A DNA stretch of 64,000 bases from Alloboseaceae bacterium BT-24-1 (GTDB lineage Bacteria; Pseudomonadota; Alphaproteobacteria; Rhizobiales; Beijerinckiaceae), in the NCBI GenBank assembly GCA_025846845.1, contig JAOYTL010000007.1, forward strand, positions 310,001 through 374,000, read 5' to 3'. The position numbers and the translations under genes were made by a program. The notes beneath the pieces were generated by a model. It saw only the letters and a program-made list of their open reading frames with translations. It did not search any database and was not told the origin of the DNA. Positions 40,882-49,871 of the stretch are shown here, one piece after another (the stretch's first letter is position 1; each line of letters begins with the position of its first letter).

Positions 40882-42018
40882 ATGCGTCGCGTTCATCTCA
40901 CCCTCCTCGCGCTCGGCGTCATCGGCGTCGGCCTTGCCGGCTGCGGCAAGTTCCAGAAGCCGCAGCGCGCCGCCTGGCGCGACCAGGCCGAAGCCGCCTG
41001 CCTGGCTTCGCGCCAGGTGCAGCTCTCGGCCTATGTCAGCCTGCGTGAGAAGGCGATCGACGGGCCCGGCACCTGCGGCATGGAAAAACCGCTCAGGGTC
41101 GCGGCGTTCGCCAATGGCAGCGTCGCCCTGACCAGCAATGCGACGCTCGCCTGCCCCGTGGTCGCGACCACCGACAAATGGTTCACCGAGGTGGTGCAGC
41201 CGGCGGCGATGAACGTGCTCGGTGCGCAGGTGATCGAGATCCGCGCCGGCTCCTATTCCTGCCGCGCCATGAACAACGGCACCGGTACGAGCCGCACCTC
41301 CGAGCATGCCTTCGGCAACGCCGTCGACGTCTTCTCCTTCCGGCTGAACGACAACCGCGTCGTCACCGTCAAGGATGGCTGGCGCGGCGCGCCCGAGGAG
41401 CAGGCCTTCCTGCGCGAAATCTTCGTCGGCGCCTGCGAGCATTTCTCGACGGTGCTCGGCCCCGGCGCCGACGCCTTCCACTACGATCATTTCCACATCG
41501 ACCTGGCGCGCCATTCCAAGGGCCGGCACATCTGCAAGCCAGTGATCAAATACGAGCCCAACTACAACCTGCCGCCGCCGGATCCGGCGCGGCCGGACCG
41601 CATGGCGCTGCAACAGCAGCAGCACGATACGCGTCAGACGCTGCCGCCGCCGATGGTGGCAGGCGGCTCGGGCGGGCTGCTGCGCCAGCCGAGTGGTGGC
41701 TTGCGTCCTCCTGGCGCGGTCGATGGCGGCTACTCGGTTGCGCATCGCTCCGGCCAGGGCGGGCTGGAAGCGCAGCGGCGCTACATCGAAGAAGGTCCGC
41801 AGCAGGCGAGCCCGCGCTACCAGCCGCAGCCGGCGCCGAGCGAGATGCGCGGCCCGTTGCAGTTGCCCGGTGCCACGCCGCCGACCGAAGAGCTGATCGT
41901 CGGCGATGACGAAGGAAACGGCATCCTCGACGGGGCGGGCGAGAACGAGCCGCCGATCAACCCGCGCAACGACCCGTTCGCCTATCGGCCCGGCCAGCCG
42001 ACGGGACTCCGGCGGTAA
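40882..42018 (+). CDS. Extensin-like (peptidase-fold) lipoprotein
   Basis: A 378-residue protein. Lipobox LAGC (residues 18-21) makes it a lipoprotein. The extensin-like domain (about 40-230) has CGMEKPLRV, then SCRAMNNGTGTSRTSEHAFGNAVDVFSF, and FHYDHFHIDLA, where the histidines and aspartates resemble the zinc site of LAS/VanY-type peptidoglycan peptidases. The C-terminal 140 residues are low-complexity Gln/Pro/Gly. It may act on the cell wall. Confidence 0.85.
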   Translation: MRRVHLTLLALGVIGVGLAGCGKFQKPQRAAWRDQAEAACLASRQVQLSAYVSLREKAIDGPGTCGMEKPLRVAAFANGSVALTSNATLACPVVATTDKWFTEVVQPAAMNVLGAQVIEIRAGSYSCRAMNNGTGTSRTSEHAFGNAVDVFSFRLNDNRVVTVKDGWRGAPEEQAFLREIFVGACEHFSTVLGPGADAFHYDHFHIDLARHSKGRHICKPVIKYEPNYNLPPPDPARPDRMALQQQQHDTRQTLPPPMVAGGSGGLLRQPSGGLRPPGAVDGGYSVAHRSGQGGLEAQRRYIEEGPQQASPRYQPQPAPSEMRGPLQLPGATPPTEELIVGDDEGNGILDGAGENEPPINPRNDPFAYRPGQPTGLRR

Positions 42019-42058
42019 AGGCAGCGGCGATCCAAAGCGGAACGCCGCCCGCCATTCC

Positions 42059-42757
42059 TCAGGCCTTGGCGACTTCCTGAGCCGCCTCGTCAATCAGCGC
42101 CGCGACCTCCCCCGCCCGCGAGGCCAGGGAGGCGTGGCTGGCATCGAGCGTGAGGATGCGGCGCGGCCTCATCCGCTCGGCCATGCGGTGCTGGTTGTCC
42201 GGATGGATCATCCGATCGTCGGTCGAGAGCTGATACCAGACCGGCTTCTTCTTCCAGGCCGGCGCCGTGATCGTATCGCCAAAAGTGCTCGCCAGCGGTG
42301 CCTTCTGCGCGACCGCCATGGCGAGGGCCTCGTCGGCGCTCAGGTCCTGGCAGAAGCTCTCATGGAACTTGTCGTATTTGACCCAGAGATAGCCGTCGCT
42401 GTCGGGAGCAAGATTCGCGAAGGCCTCCGGCGGGGCCGCCTGGCTGATGCCGCCGGGGCTTTCGCCGGCATCCGGTGCGAAAGCGGCGATGTAGACGAGG
42501 CCGACGACATTCGGCAGGTCACCGGCCTCGGTGATGACGGCGCCGCCATAGGAGTGGCCGACCAGCAGGACCGGGCCCGCCTGCTGCTTCACCATCTTGC
42601 GGGTGCGCTCGGCATCGTCGGCGAGCGAGGTCAGCGGCATCTCGACGGCCCGCAAATCGGCATGGCCCATGCGCGCCAATTCGACGATGACCTTGCTCCA
42701 ATGAGCGGCCCCGCCCCAGAAACCGTGAACGAGAACGATGGTCGGCCTGGCACTCAT
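42059..42757 (-). CDS. Alpha/beta-fold hydrolase
   Basis: A 232-residue hydrolase. It begins PTIVLVHGFWGGAAHW (oxyanion HG), nucleophile serine in VGHSYGGAV, and a late histidine in LDASHASLAS; an aspartate in STDDRMIHP completes a likely triad. It resembles small esterases of the EstC/AB-hydrolase_6 group. Substrate unknown. Confidence 0.85.
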   Translation of the reverse strand: MSARPTIVLVHGFWGGAAHWSKVIVELARMGHADLRAVEMPLTSLADDAERTRKMVKQQAGPVLLVGHSYGGAVITEAGDLPNVVGLVYIAAFAPDAGESPGGISQAAPPEAFANLAPDSDGYLWVKYDKFHESFCQDLSADEALAMAVAQKAPLASTFGDTITAPAWKKKPVWYQLSTDDRMIHPDNQHRMAERMRPRRILTLDASHASLASRAGEVAALIDEAAQEVAKA

Positions 42758-42868
42758 TGCGCTCTCCTCTGATCGGCCGCATGACCGCGCGGGACGGAAC
42801 GCTCCGCGCCAAGCCAGGCTGCGGCATCACTATGACAGAGAAAATCCGCGCCGGCCTACTGCCACCGG

Positions 42869-43810
42869 CTAACGCGACACCAGCACTTGCCGGCACTCGG
42901 CCGGCAATGCGTCGAGCGACATGGGCGGCTTGGGCTTCGGCTTGGGGCCCGGCTTCGGCTTGGGCGGGTTGAAGATCGCCTGATGCTGGCGCTCGACCCA
43001 GCCAGAGAGCTCTTCACCGCAGCCATCGCCAAAGTTCGGAGGCTCCTGGCCGTCACAGCCCTCCACGCCCGGCGGACAGCTCATCCTGATGTGGAAATGA
43101 TAGTTGTGGCCCCAGATCGGCCTGACCTTGTTCAGCCAGGTCTTGTCCGCACCGGCCTCGCGGCAGAGCGCGACCTTGAGTGCCGGATTGACGAAGATAC
43201 GCTCGACCCGGGGCTCGCTGGCAGCGGCCTTGATCAGGCGGGTATGCGCCGGAGTCCAGTTCTTCGGATCGACATCGCGCCAGTCGGAACGGGCCATGTT
43301 GACCGCCGACATGTTCTCGCGGTCGTCGCTGTCGAGCCGCTTCCGCGGCATCGGCGTCAGCCAGATGTCGGCGTCGAGCCCGATCTGGTGCGAGGCATGG
43401 CCGGTCAGCATCGGCCCGCCGCGCACCTGCGAGATGTCGCCGACGAGCAAGCCGGACCAGCCGGTGATCTTCGGCACCTCGCGCGCGAAACGCTCGAGGA
43501 AGGAGATCAGCTCCGGGTGGCCCCAGTTGCGATTGCGGGCGAGGCGCATCACCTGCCAATTCTCGCCATCGACCGGCAGCGCGGTCGCGCCGGCGAGGCA
43601 GCCGCGGGCATAGGAGCCGATGGCGCGCGCCCTCATCGCGGCTGGGGTGGTCTTCTGGCCGAACAGGGCGCGGGCTGCTTCAGGGTAGGCAGCAATATTG
43701 GCGGCGCGGGTTTTCGCCTCCGCTTCGGAGGTCGATTGCGCGTGAGCCGATCCGGACGCGATCAGCATCGGCAGGAGAATCAGGCGGGCGAGGCGACGAA
43801 AGGGCTGCAT
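42869..43810 (-). CDS. mepA: Penicillin-insensitive murein endopeptidase
   Basis: A 313-residue periplasmic LAS-type metallopeptidase that cleaves D-Ala-meso-DAP cross-links. It has a signal peptide (LILLPMLIASGSAHA). Zinc and active-site motifs are HASHQIGLDADIWL and WGHNYHFHIRM; CREAG, RMSCPP and DGCGEE contribute the conserved cysteines. The C-terminus carries an unusual lysine/proline run (PPKPKPGPKPKPKPP) before a final Cys. Separate from the extensin-like gene by the hydrolase. Confidence 0.93.
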   Translation of the reverse strand: MQPFRRLARLILLPMLIASGSAHAQSTSEAEAKTRAANIAAYPEAARALFGQKTTPAAMRARAIGSYARGCLAGATALPVDGENWQVMRLARNRNWGHPELISFLERFAREVPKITGWSGLLVGDISQVRGGPMLTGHASHQIGLDADIWLTPMPRKRLDSDDRENMSAVNMARSDWRDVDPKNWTPAHTRLIKAAASEPRVERIFVNPALKVALCREAGADKTWLNKVRPIWGHNYHFHIRMSCPPGVEGCDGQEPPNFGDGCGEELSGWVERQHQAIFNPPKPKPGPKPKPKPPMSLDALPAECRQVLVSR

Positions 43811-43959
43811 AGACGCAGATTCGCAGGCTGCTCGCGCTCAGGTCAAGCTGGTGCCCGATCAATGGGCTGGACAGCGGGAAGGAGAGCCGGCAGCGTCGGC
43901 AGTGCCGAAGCACGGGTGGCAAGCCCTCCGGCGACCACAAGTGGAGGAGATACCTGACG

Positions 43960-44946
43960 ATGAGCCGTTTCACCCTCGACCGCCGCACCTTGCTCAGCGG
44001 CCTCGGCGCCACGCTCGCCTTGCCGCCAGGCGCCGGCCAGGCCCAGGGCGCCTGGCCGCAGGGGCGCACGCTCAAGCTGGTCGTCCCCTTTCCGCCGGCC
44101 GGTGCGACCGATGTGCTCGCCCGGCTCGTCGCCGACAGGCTCGGCCAGAGCTGGGGCACCCATTTCGTCGTGGAGAACCGGGCGGGCGCGGGCGGCAATC
44201 TCGGGACCGATGCCGTCGCCAAGGCGGAGCCCAATGGTGACACGCTGCTAATCGTCTCGGTCGGCCTTGCGACCAACCAATACCTCTATGCCAAGCTGAA
44301 CTACGATCCGGTCAAGGATCTCGCGCCCATCACCATGGTCGCGATGGTGCCGAACCTGTTGGTCGTCGGAAAGCACCTGCCCGTGCAGAGCGTGGCCGAG
44401 CTCGTCGCCTACGCCAAGGCCAATCCCGGCAAGCTGACTTACGGCTCTTCGGGGATCGGGACCTCGGTGCACCTCTCCGGAGAGCTTTTCCAGAAGCTCT
44501 CAGGCACGAAGATGGTGCATGTGCCCTATCGCGGCACGGCGCAGGCGACACAGGACCTGATCGGCGGACGCATCGACCTGATCTTCGACAACATCACCCA
44601 GGCGCTGCCGCATGTGCGTGCCGGCTCGATCCGCGGACTGGGAATCACCACGGCCAAGCGCTCCCCGACGGCGCAGGAGTTCGCTTCGATCGCCGAGACG
44701 GTCCCGGGCTTCGACGTCTCGTCCTGGTTCGCCCTGTTTGCTCCGGCGAAGACGCCGCAGGCGATCATCGACAAGATTCAGGCCGACACCCGCAAGGCGA
44801 TCGCCGACCCGAACGTGCGCTCCAAGATGGATCTGCTCGCCGCCGAGCCGGTCGGCAACACACCGGCGGAGCTCGCCACTTTCCTGCAGGCGGAGATGAA
44901 GCGCTGGGGCGATCTGATCCGCGAGGCCGGCATCAAGGCGGAGTGA
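43960..44946 (+). CDS. Tripartite tricarboxylate transporter (Bug/TctC) substrate-binding protein
   Basis: A 328-residue periplasmic protein. It has a twin-arginine-like leader (DRRTLLSGLGATLALPPGAGQAQ). Bug hallmarks follow: LKLVVPFPPAGATDVLARL, VVENRAGAGGNLGTDAVAKA, GKLTYGSSGIGTSVHLSGELF, and MVHVPYRGTAQATQDLIGGRIDLIFDNI. No TctA/TctB genes are adjacent, as is common for orphan Bug proteins. The ligand is likely a carboxylate but unknown. Confidence 0.9.
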   Translation: MSRFTLDRRTLLSGLGATLALPPGAGQAQGAWPQGRTLKLVVPFPPAGATDVLARLVADRLGQSWGTHFVVENRAGAGGNLGTDAVAKAEPNGDTLLIVSVGLATNQYLYAKLNYDPVKDLAPITMVAMVPNLLVVGKHLPVQSVAELVAYAKANPGKLTYGSSGIGTSVHLSGELFQKLSGTKMVHVPYRGTAQATQDLIGGRIDLIFDNITQALPHVRAGSIRGLGITTAKRSPTAQEFASIAETVPGFDVSSWFALFAPAKTPQAIIDKIQADTRKAIADPNVRSKMDLLAAEPVGNTPAELATFLQAEMKRWGDLIREAGIKAE

Positions 44947-45033
44947 CCGGGAACTTACAGTTCGCGCCCGACGTTGTTTGGACGCTTGCCCGTCGATAAC
45001 GATTAGGCAGCGGCCGAAAAAGGGGCGCGAACC

Positions 45034-45207
45034 ATGTCCACCCTCCTCATCATCATCCTGCTCATCGTCCTGCTCGGCGGCGGCGGATATTACGGTCACC
45101 GCAGCTATGGCGGCGCCGGCCTCGGCGGCGTGGTCGGCCTCGTGCTGGTGATCGTGATCGTGCTGTGGCTGCTCGGAGCGCTCGGCGGTCCGATCGTCAG
45201 AGTCTGA
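45034..45207 (+). CDS. DUF3309 family small membrane protein
   Basis: A 57-residue protein: helix 1 TLLIIILLIVLLGG, a short glycine/tyrosine turn GGYYGHRSYGGAG, and helix 2 VVGLVLVIVIVLWLLG. This pattern defines DUF3309. GGGGCG lies before the ATG. Function unknown; members often occur in stress-responsive alphaproteobacterial genomes. Confidence 0.8.
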   Translation: MSTLLIIILLIVLLGGGGYYGHRSYGGAGLGGVVGLVLVIVIVLWLLGALGGPIVRV

Positions 45208-45241
45208 CGCCACGGCAAGCGCAGGGCCGGGGCCCTGCGCT

Positions 45242-46186
45242 TCAGGACGCCAGCTTCCAGACCAGCATGGCGGCAGCTAGATCCTCGAGCGCGGTGCCGA
45301 CCGATTTGAACAGGGTCACATCATCGCGCTCGACCGCGGGGTCGTATTGCCCGCGGCAGAGACCGGCCAACGTCCCGGAAACCTGCTCCGCCGTGTAGGC
45401 GCCCGTCTTGATTGCGACGGCGACATCGCCGCCTTCATGCAGCGCGGCCTGCGTATCGACGAAGACATGGGCGCGTTGCAGCGCCTCGTCATCGGCCTCG
45501 CGCATCGACAGGTTGAAGGCGCCGACCAGATCGAGATGGGCGGTGCGCTTCAGCCAGCGACCGTGGATCAACGGCTCGCGCGACAGCGTCGCACAGGAGA
45601 TGAGGTCGGCCTGCCGCGCTTCGGCTTCCAGGTTCTCCGCGACCCGCGCCTCGATGCCGTCGCGCGCCAGTTCGGCGACGACTTCGGCCGCGGCTTCCGG
45701 ACGTCTCGCCCAGATTGCGATGTCCTCGAAGGTGCGTACGCTGCTATGCGCCTTGACCAGGAAGGTCGAGAGCGCGCCGGCTCCCACCATCAGCATGCGC
45801 TTGGTATCGGGCCGTTCCAGCATGCGCGAGGCGAGCGCGGACGCCGCTGCAGTACGCCAGAGCGTCAGCCGTGCGCCATCCAACGCCGCGAGCGGCGCAC
45901 CGGTCGCGCCATCCATCAGCAAATAGGTGCCCATCACGCTCGGCAAGCTGACCGTGGCGTTGCCCGGGAAGACCGTGACGACCTTGGTGCCGAGAAAGGC
46001 CGGATTCGCCTCCGGCGCCGTCCAGGCCGGCATCAACAGCAGGGTCGCCGCCGCATCCGGCCTCTCGATCTCATGGTGATGGCGCACCGGCGTGACGATA
46101 TCGCCGCGGAAAGCGTCGGCGAGCGCATCGATCAAGGCAGGGAAGTTGAGCAGGCCGTCGATCTCGGCCGCAGAGAAAAATCGCAT
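45242..46186 (-). CDS. Ornithine cyclodeaminase/mu-crystallin family protein
   Basis: A 314-residue NAD(P)-binding enzyme. The N-terminal half has LLMPAW, KVVTVFPGN and LMDGATGAPLAALDGARLTLWRTAAASALASR; the Rossmann motif is MLMVGAGALSTFLVKAH; HLDLVGAFNLSMREAD follows. Related enzymes include ornithine cyclodeaminase, alanine dehydrogenase and delta1-pyrroline-2-carboxylate reductase; the substrate cannot be fixed. Confidence 0.88.
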   Translation of the reverse strand: MRFFSAAEIDGLLNFPALIDALADAFRGDIVTPVRHHHEIERPDAAATLLLMPAWTAPEANPAFLGTKVVTVFPGNATVSLPSVMGTYLLMDGATGAPLAALDGARLTLWRTAAASALASRMLERPDTKRMLMVGAGALSTFLVKAHSSVRTFEDIAIWARRPEAAAEVVAELARDGIEARVAENLEAEARQADLISCATLSREPLIHGRWLKRTAHLDLVGAFNLSMREADDEALQRAHVFVDTQAALHEGGDVAVAIKTGAYTAEQVSGTLAGLCRGQYDPAVERDDVTLFKSVGTALEDLAAAMLVWKLAS

Positions 46187-46196
46187 GGCAGCTGCT

Positions 46197-46532
46197 TCAG
46201 ATGCGGCTGGTCAGCGCTGGGAGCGCTGAATCCGGCACCGCGGCGCGCAGCGACTGCGCTTCGCCGCGCAGCTTGTCGGCCTCGCGGCGATTGACCCTGG
46301 CAGCCTTGCGATGCTTGCCCTGCGCCAGCCAGGAGGCGAAGCCGCCGATCAGGATACCGATGGCGATGGCGGCGAGGACCACGGCGAAGAGCGGCAGATC
46401 GAAGGCGAGCGCCGGCGCATCGCGGCTGATCGGATCGAGCGAGACCCGGACCGGGGCGCGGTTCGCCACCGAGAACAGCACCACGAGAAGTGCGACCGGG
46501 ACGAGCACCAGCGCCTTGAAGAAAGCTTTCAT
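46197..46532 (-). CDS. LapA family membrane protein
   Basis: A 111-residue protein with two membrane helices (about 6-23 and 47-67) separated by APVRVSLDPISRDAPALAFDLPLF and followed by a basic cytoplasmic tail. This is the LapA (LPS assembly protein A, DUF1049) layout. It lies 18 bp after ihfB, the conserved position of lapA in many proteobacteria. Confidence 0.83.
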   Translation of the reverse strand: MKAFFKALVLVPVALLVVLFSVANRAPVRVSLDPISRDAPALAFDLPLFAVVLAAIAIGILIGGFASWLAQGKHRKAARVNRREADKLRGEAQSLRAAVPDSALPALTSRI

Positions 46533-46550
46533 TCCGCTCCTCCAGCCGGC

Positions 46551-46838
46551 TCAGCCGGCCTTGCCGTTCAGCCGCATGCGCAGCTCCTTGCCGGTCTTGA
46601 AGACCGGCACGAACTTCTGATCGACCTTGACGGAATCGCCGGTGCGCGGATTGCGGCCGACACGGGCGGCGCGTTCCTTGGTCGAGAACGCGCCGAAGCC
46701 GCGCAGCTCGACACGATCGCCGCGCGAGAGCGCCTTGACGATCTCGTCGAGGATCGAGCCGACAATGTTCTCGATGTCGCGCTGATAGAGGTGAGTGTTG
46801 CGCTCGGCGATGCGCTGGACGAGTTCTGATTTTATCAT
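46551..46838 (-). CDS. ihfB: Integration host factor subunit beta
   Basis: A 95-residue IHF-beta. It begins MIKSELVQRIAERN and has the DNA-bending arm GRNPRTGDSVKVDQKFVPVFKTGKELRMRLN with the intercalating Pro of RNPRTG. IHF dimers bend DNA in transcription, replication and recombination. The start at 46838 is fixed by homology. sppA lies 28 bp upstream on the same strand and lapA downstream, as often seen. Confidence 0.95.
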   Translation of the reverse strand: MIKSELVQRIAERNTHLYQRDIENIVGSILDEIVKALSRGDRVELRGFGAFSTKERAARVGRNPRTGDSVKVDQKFVPVFKTGKELRMRLNGKAG

Positions 46839-46866
46839 GGGCCCAATATAACCGCTTGTAACATCG

Positions 46867-47835
46867 TCACTTTTCGACGGCAGGCTGCCAGAGCGCCAAG
46901 GGCGCGTCAAGCCGCAGTCCGACCGGGATTTCGGCCGCGCGCGCGAGCAGCGCCGCAACCGCCTCCAGGCCCGCCGCACGCGCCAGCGCCTCGCCCGCGC
47001 TCCACAGGCCGTAAGAGGAGGATTCACTACGGCGGCGCCAGTCACGCACTGGCAGCGACTTGCCGACGCCCTTCTCGCGCTCAAGCCAGGCGATCGCTTC
47101 CAGCTCGCCACCAATCTCGTCGATGAGCTTGAGCGTGACCGCCTGGCGGCCCGAATGGACGCGCCCGTCGGCAACCTTGGCAACTTCGGCCTCGCCGAGC
47201 TTGCGGCGCTCGCCGACCAGCCGCTTGAACCAGTCGTAGTTATCCGCGATGACGCGCGCGATCTCGGCGGCGGCTTCAGGCGAGGTCGGCTCGAGGCCGC
47301 TCGGAGCAGCCTTCAAAGGGCTCGAACGTGTGATCTCGAACTTGACGCCGATCGTGTCGAGCAGCCTGGCGACATTGGGAATCTGGGCGATCACGCCGAT
47401 CGAGCCGACGGGAGAGGTCTGGCGCGCGACGATGCGCTCGCCGCCGAGAGCGACGATGTAGCCGCCGGACGCGGCCATCCCGTCGACCACCGCGACGACG
47501 GGCTTCTTCGCGGCAAGCCGGCGAATCGCCTCATACAGTGCTTCCGAGCCGGTCACGGTGCCGCCGGGGCTGTCGATGCTGAGGAGCACGGCGCTGGCGC
47601 GGCTGTCCTCGAGCGACTTGATCAGATCGAGCGTGCGACGGTCGCCAGAGATGAAGCCGGAAATGGTGACGCGGGCGATATGAGCTTGCGCGGTGCTGCC
47701 CGGCAGACGTCCACTCCAGGCGAGCGCGCCGGCGACGGCCAGAACGATGACCCCGCCAAGGGCGAGCAACCGCCAGAGCGAAAGCTTGCGGCGCAGGCTG
47801 CGACGATCGGCGAGCAGATCGGCGTCGGACGACAT
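46867..47835 (-). CDS. sppA: Signal peptide peptidase SppA
   Basis: A 322-residue S49 serine protease of the inner membrane. An N-terminal membrane helix (about 21-40) precedes the protease domain. The nucleophile is S123 (DGMAASGGYIVAL) and the general base K175 (SSPLKAAPSG). SIDSPGGTVTGSEALYEAI and SPVGSIGVI are the other landmarks. Short single-domain SppA works as an oligomer to degrade cleaved signal peptides. Confidence 0.92.
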   Translation of the reverse strand: MSSDADLLADRRSLRRKLSLWRLLALGGVIVLAVAGALAWSGRLPGSTAQAHIARVTISGFISGDRRTLDLIKSLEDSRASAVLLSIDSPGGTVTGSEALYEAIRRLAAKKPVVAVVDGMAASGGYIVALGGERIVARQTSPVGSIGVIAQIPNVARLLDTIGVKFEITRSSPLKAAPSGLEPTSPEAAAEIARVIADNYDWFKRLVGERRKLGEAEVAKVADGRVHSGRQAVTLKLIDEIGGELEAIAWLEREKGVGKSLPVRDWRRRSESSSYGLWSAGEALARAAGLEAVAALLARAAEIPVGLRLDAPLALWQPAVEK

Positions 47836-47850
47836 CTCGGCGGCTCCGGT

Positions 47851-47965
47851 TAGAGCCGGATCCGATCAGGTTGAAACAACCTGATCGGTGAATCCGTCTC
47901 TCACTTTGCGATAGAGACCGCATTTCCGATCAGCTTGCGATGCAAGCTGATCGGAGCGGGCTCTA
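47851..47965. repeat. Cloverleaf-like intergenic repeat
   Basis: Outer arms TAGAGCC (47851-47857) and GGCTCTA (47959-47965) enclose three hairpins: CCGATCAGGTT/AACCTGATCGG (47862-47888), GTCTCT/AGAGAC (47896-47918) and CCGATCAGCTTGC/GCAAGCTGATCGG (47926-47954). The two larger hairpins share CCGATCAG. It lies 16 bp upstream of the sppA start. Confidence 0.7.
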
Positions 47966-48110
47966 GGGGCCTGTGGTGTAACTCCGCGGTGCCGGGGCGG
48001 CAAGGCGGCAGTTGTCGCGCCGACAGCCAGCAGGCCCTGCACGATCGTTCAAGACACGACAGCGGCGGGCGCCGAGCATACCCGGCACCTTGACCCGGAG
48101 CCCTGCCGAG

Positions 48111-48485
48111 ATGCCCGAAAACACCTATCGCGCCATCAACTTCGCCGAGAAGCTCGGCCGGATTCACGAGCAATGGCAGCCGCGCGTCCTGGCCGAGCTC
48201 AACGACTACCAGATCAAGATCGTCAGGATCGAGGGCGACTTCATCTGGCACGACCATCCCGAGACCGATGAGGCCTTCATCGTGATAGAGGGCTCGTTGC
48301 GGATCGACTTCCGCGACGGTTCGGTCACTGTCGGCCCCGGGGAGATGTTCGTCGTGCCCAAGGGCAAGGAGCACAAGCCCTTCGCCGAAAAGGAAGTCCG
48401 CATGCTGCTGATCGAGCCGCGCGGCACACTCAACACCGGCCATGAGGGCGGCGAGCGGACGGCGCAGAACGATCGCTGGATCTGA
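48111..48485 (+). CDS. Cupin domain protein
   Basis: A 124-residue single-cupin protein. The cupin 1 motif is HDHPETDEAFIVIEGSLRIDF and the cupin 2 motif is GEMFVVPKGKEHKP, so metal ligands H, H, E and H are present. Function unknown; small cupins of this type act as isomerases, dioxygenases or sensors. A longer frame to 48012 is rejected for lack of family sequence. Confidence 0.85.
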   Translation: MPENTYRAINFAEKLGRIHEQWQPRVLAELNDYQIKIVRIEGDFIWHDHPETDEAFIVIEGSLRIDFRDGSVTVGPGEMFVVPKGKEHKPFAEKEVRMLLIEPRGTLNTGHEGGERTAQNDRWI

Positions 48486-48492
48486 GCGGCCT

Positions 48493-49782
48493 TCAGGCGT
48501 CGGCCAGCGCCCGCTGCCGGTCGAGCGCAAGCAGAGCAAGCCCGCTCGCGACCGAGCGGAAGGCGTCGCCGATATGGATGCGCTGCGGGCTGAAGCGGCG
48601 ATCGAACAGGGCGCGTACCGCCGGGACATAGGAGGTGCCGCCGGTCATGAACACCGCCTCGATCTGCCCCGCCTCGACCCCGGCGGTGGACAGCGCCTCG
48701 TCGAGCGCGCCTTCGATCGCCGCGACATCCTCGGCGATCCAGCGCTCGAACAGGGTCCGTGTCACCGTGCGGTCGATCCGGACGCCCATCTGGTCGAAGA
48801 CGAGGCGCGCCTCCTCCTGCGCGGAGAGCGTGATCTTGGTCGCCGAGACGGCGCGATAGAGCTCGTAGCCGAGATCGTATTCGATCACCGTCATCAGATC
48901 CTCGAGCCGCTCCGGCTCGACCGCGTCGCGGATCAGCGCCTTGAGCTCGGTCATGGTCTCGCGGCTCTTCATCAGCGAGAGCCGGTGCCATTGCGCGAAG
49001 GCGGCGTGGTAATGCGCCGGGATCGGCAGGCGCTTGCCGAAGGAGAGGTAGTCCGAGCCCTTGCCGAGCAGCGGCGAGACCGCATGCTCGATGATGCGAT
49101 AGTCGAAACTGTCACCGGCGATGCCGACACCGGCATGGGAGAGCGGGATCGCCTGCAGCCGGCCCGCGCCGCCGGGCTCGAAGCGCATCACCGAGAAGTC
49201 GCTGGTGCCGCCGCCGAAATCGGCGACCAGCATGGTCTGCGGCGTCTTCAGCTCGCGGGCGTACCAGTAGGCGGCGCCCAGCGGCTCATAAGCGAAGTCC
49301 ACAGTCGGCATGCCGGCCTTGCCGTAGGCTGCCGAGAGGCGCGAGAGCGCCAGCGCCTCGTCGGGGCGATCGCCAGCGAAAACGACCGGGCGGCCGGAAA
49401 GGACGGCGCGCTCGCCGAGATCATCGAGGCCGGCGGAAAGGTCCTTCAGGAAGACCGCGATCAGGTCTTCCAGCCGGAAGAGCTTGCCGAACAGACGGGT
49501 CTCCTGGAAGGCACGGCTCGACAGATAGGTCTTCAGCGATTGCAGGAAGCGATGCTCGGTCGTCATGCCGAGCGCCATGTCGAGTGCGTCGGGGCCACTG
49601 ACATGGGTGACATGGGCGTGGGGTGGTTTGCCCTCGCGCCAGAACATCAGGGCCGAGCGATAGGCGTCGACGGCGCCCTGCTTCGTAGCAAAGCTGCGGG
49701 TCGTCACCGAACCATCGGGACGTGCGAGCGCGACCACGCTGTTGGTGGTGCCGAAATCGATCCCGATCGCCGCGGTGGTCAT
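48493..49782 (-). CDS. yegD: Hsp70-family chaperone, YegD-like
   Basis: A 429-residue protein with the ATPase fold: phosphate 1 IGIDFGTTNSVVALA, phosphate 2 LVADFGGGTSDFSVMRF, adenosine motif VFMTGGTSYVPAVRALF. It lacks the substrate-binding and lid domains of DnaK, as is usual for YegD. The client or role is unknown. It lies downstream of the rpsA terminator. Confidence 0.9.
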   Translation of the reverse strand: MTTAAIGIDFGTTNSVVALARPDGSVTTRSFATKQGAVDAYRSALMFWREGKPPHAHVTHVSGPDALDMALGMTTEHRFLQSLKTYLSSRAFQETRLFGKLFRLEDLIAVFLKDLSAGLDDLGERAVLSGRPVVFAGDRPDEALALSRLSAAYGKAGMPTVDFAYEPLGAAYWYARELKTPQTMLVADFGGGTSDFSVMRFEPGGAGRLQAIPLSHAGVGIAGDSFDYRIIEHAVSPLLGKGSDYLSFGKRLPIPAHYHAAFAQWHRLSLMKSRETMTELKALIRDAVEPERLEDLMTVIEYDLGYELYRAVSATKITLSAQEEARLVFDQMGVRIDRTVTRTLFERWIAEDVAAIEGALDEALSTAGVEAGQIEAVFMTGGTSYVPAVRALFDRRFSPQRIHIGDAFRSVASGLALLALDRQRALADA

Positions 49783-49801
49783 GCTCGCTTCCTTCAGCCG
49801 A

Positions 49802-49834
49802 AACAAAAGCCCGCGCGGATTTCTCCGCGCGGGC
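49802..49834 (-). terminator. Rho-independent terminator of rpsA
   Basis: On the minus strand an 11-bp stem, GCCCGCGCGGA and TCCGCGCGGGC with a GAAA loop, is followed by TTTTGTTT. It lies 38 bp after the rpsA stop. Confidence 0.9.
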
Positions 49835-49871
49835 CGATGGATTGGTCAGGCCGCGAGACGCGGCCCGATGA

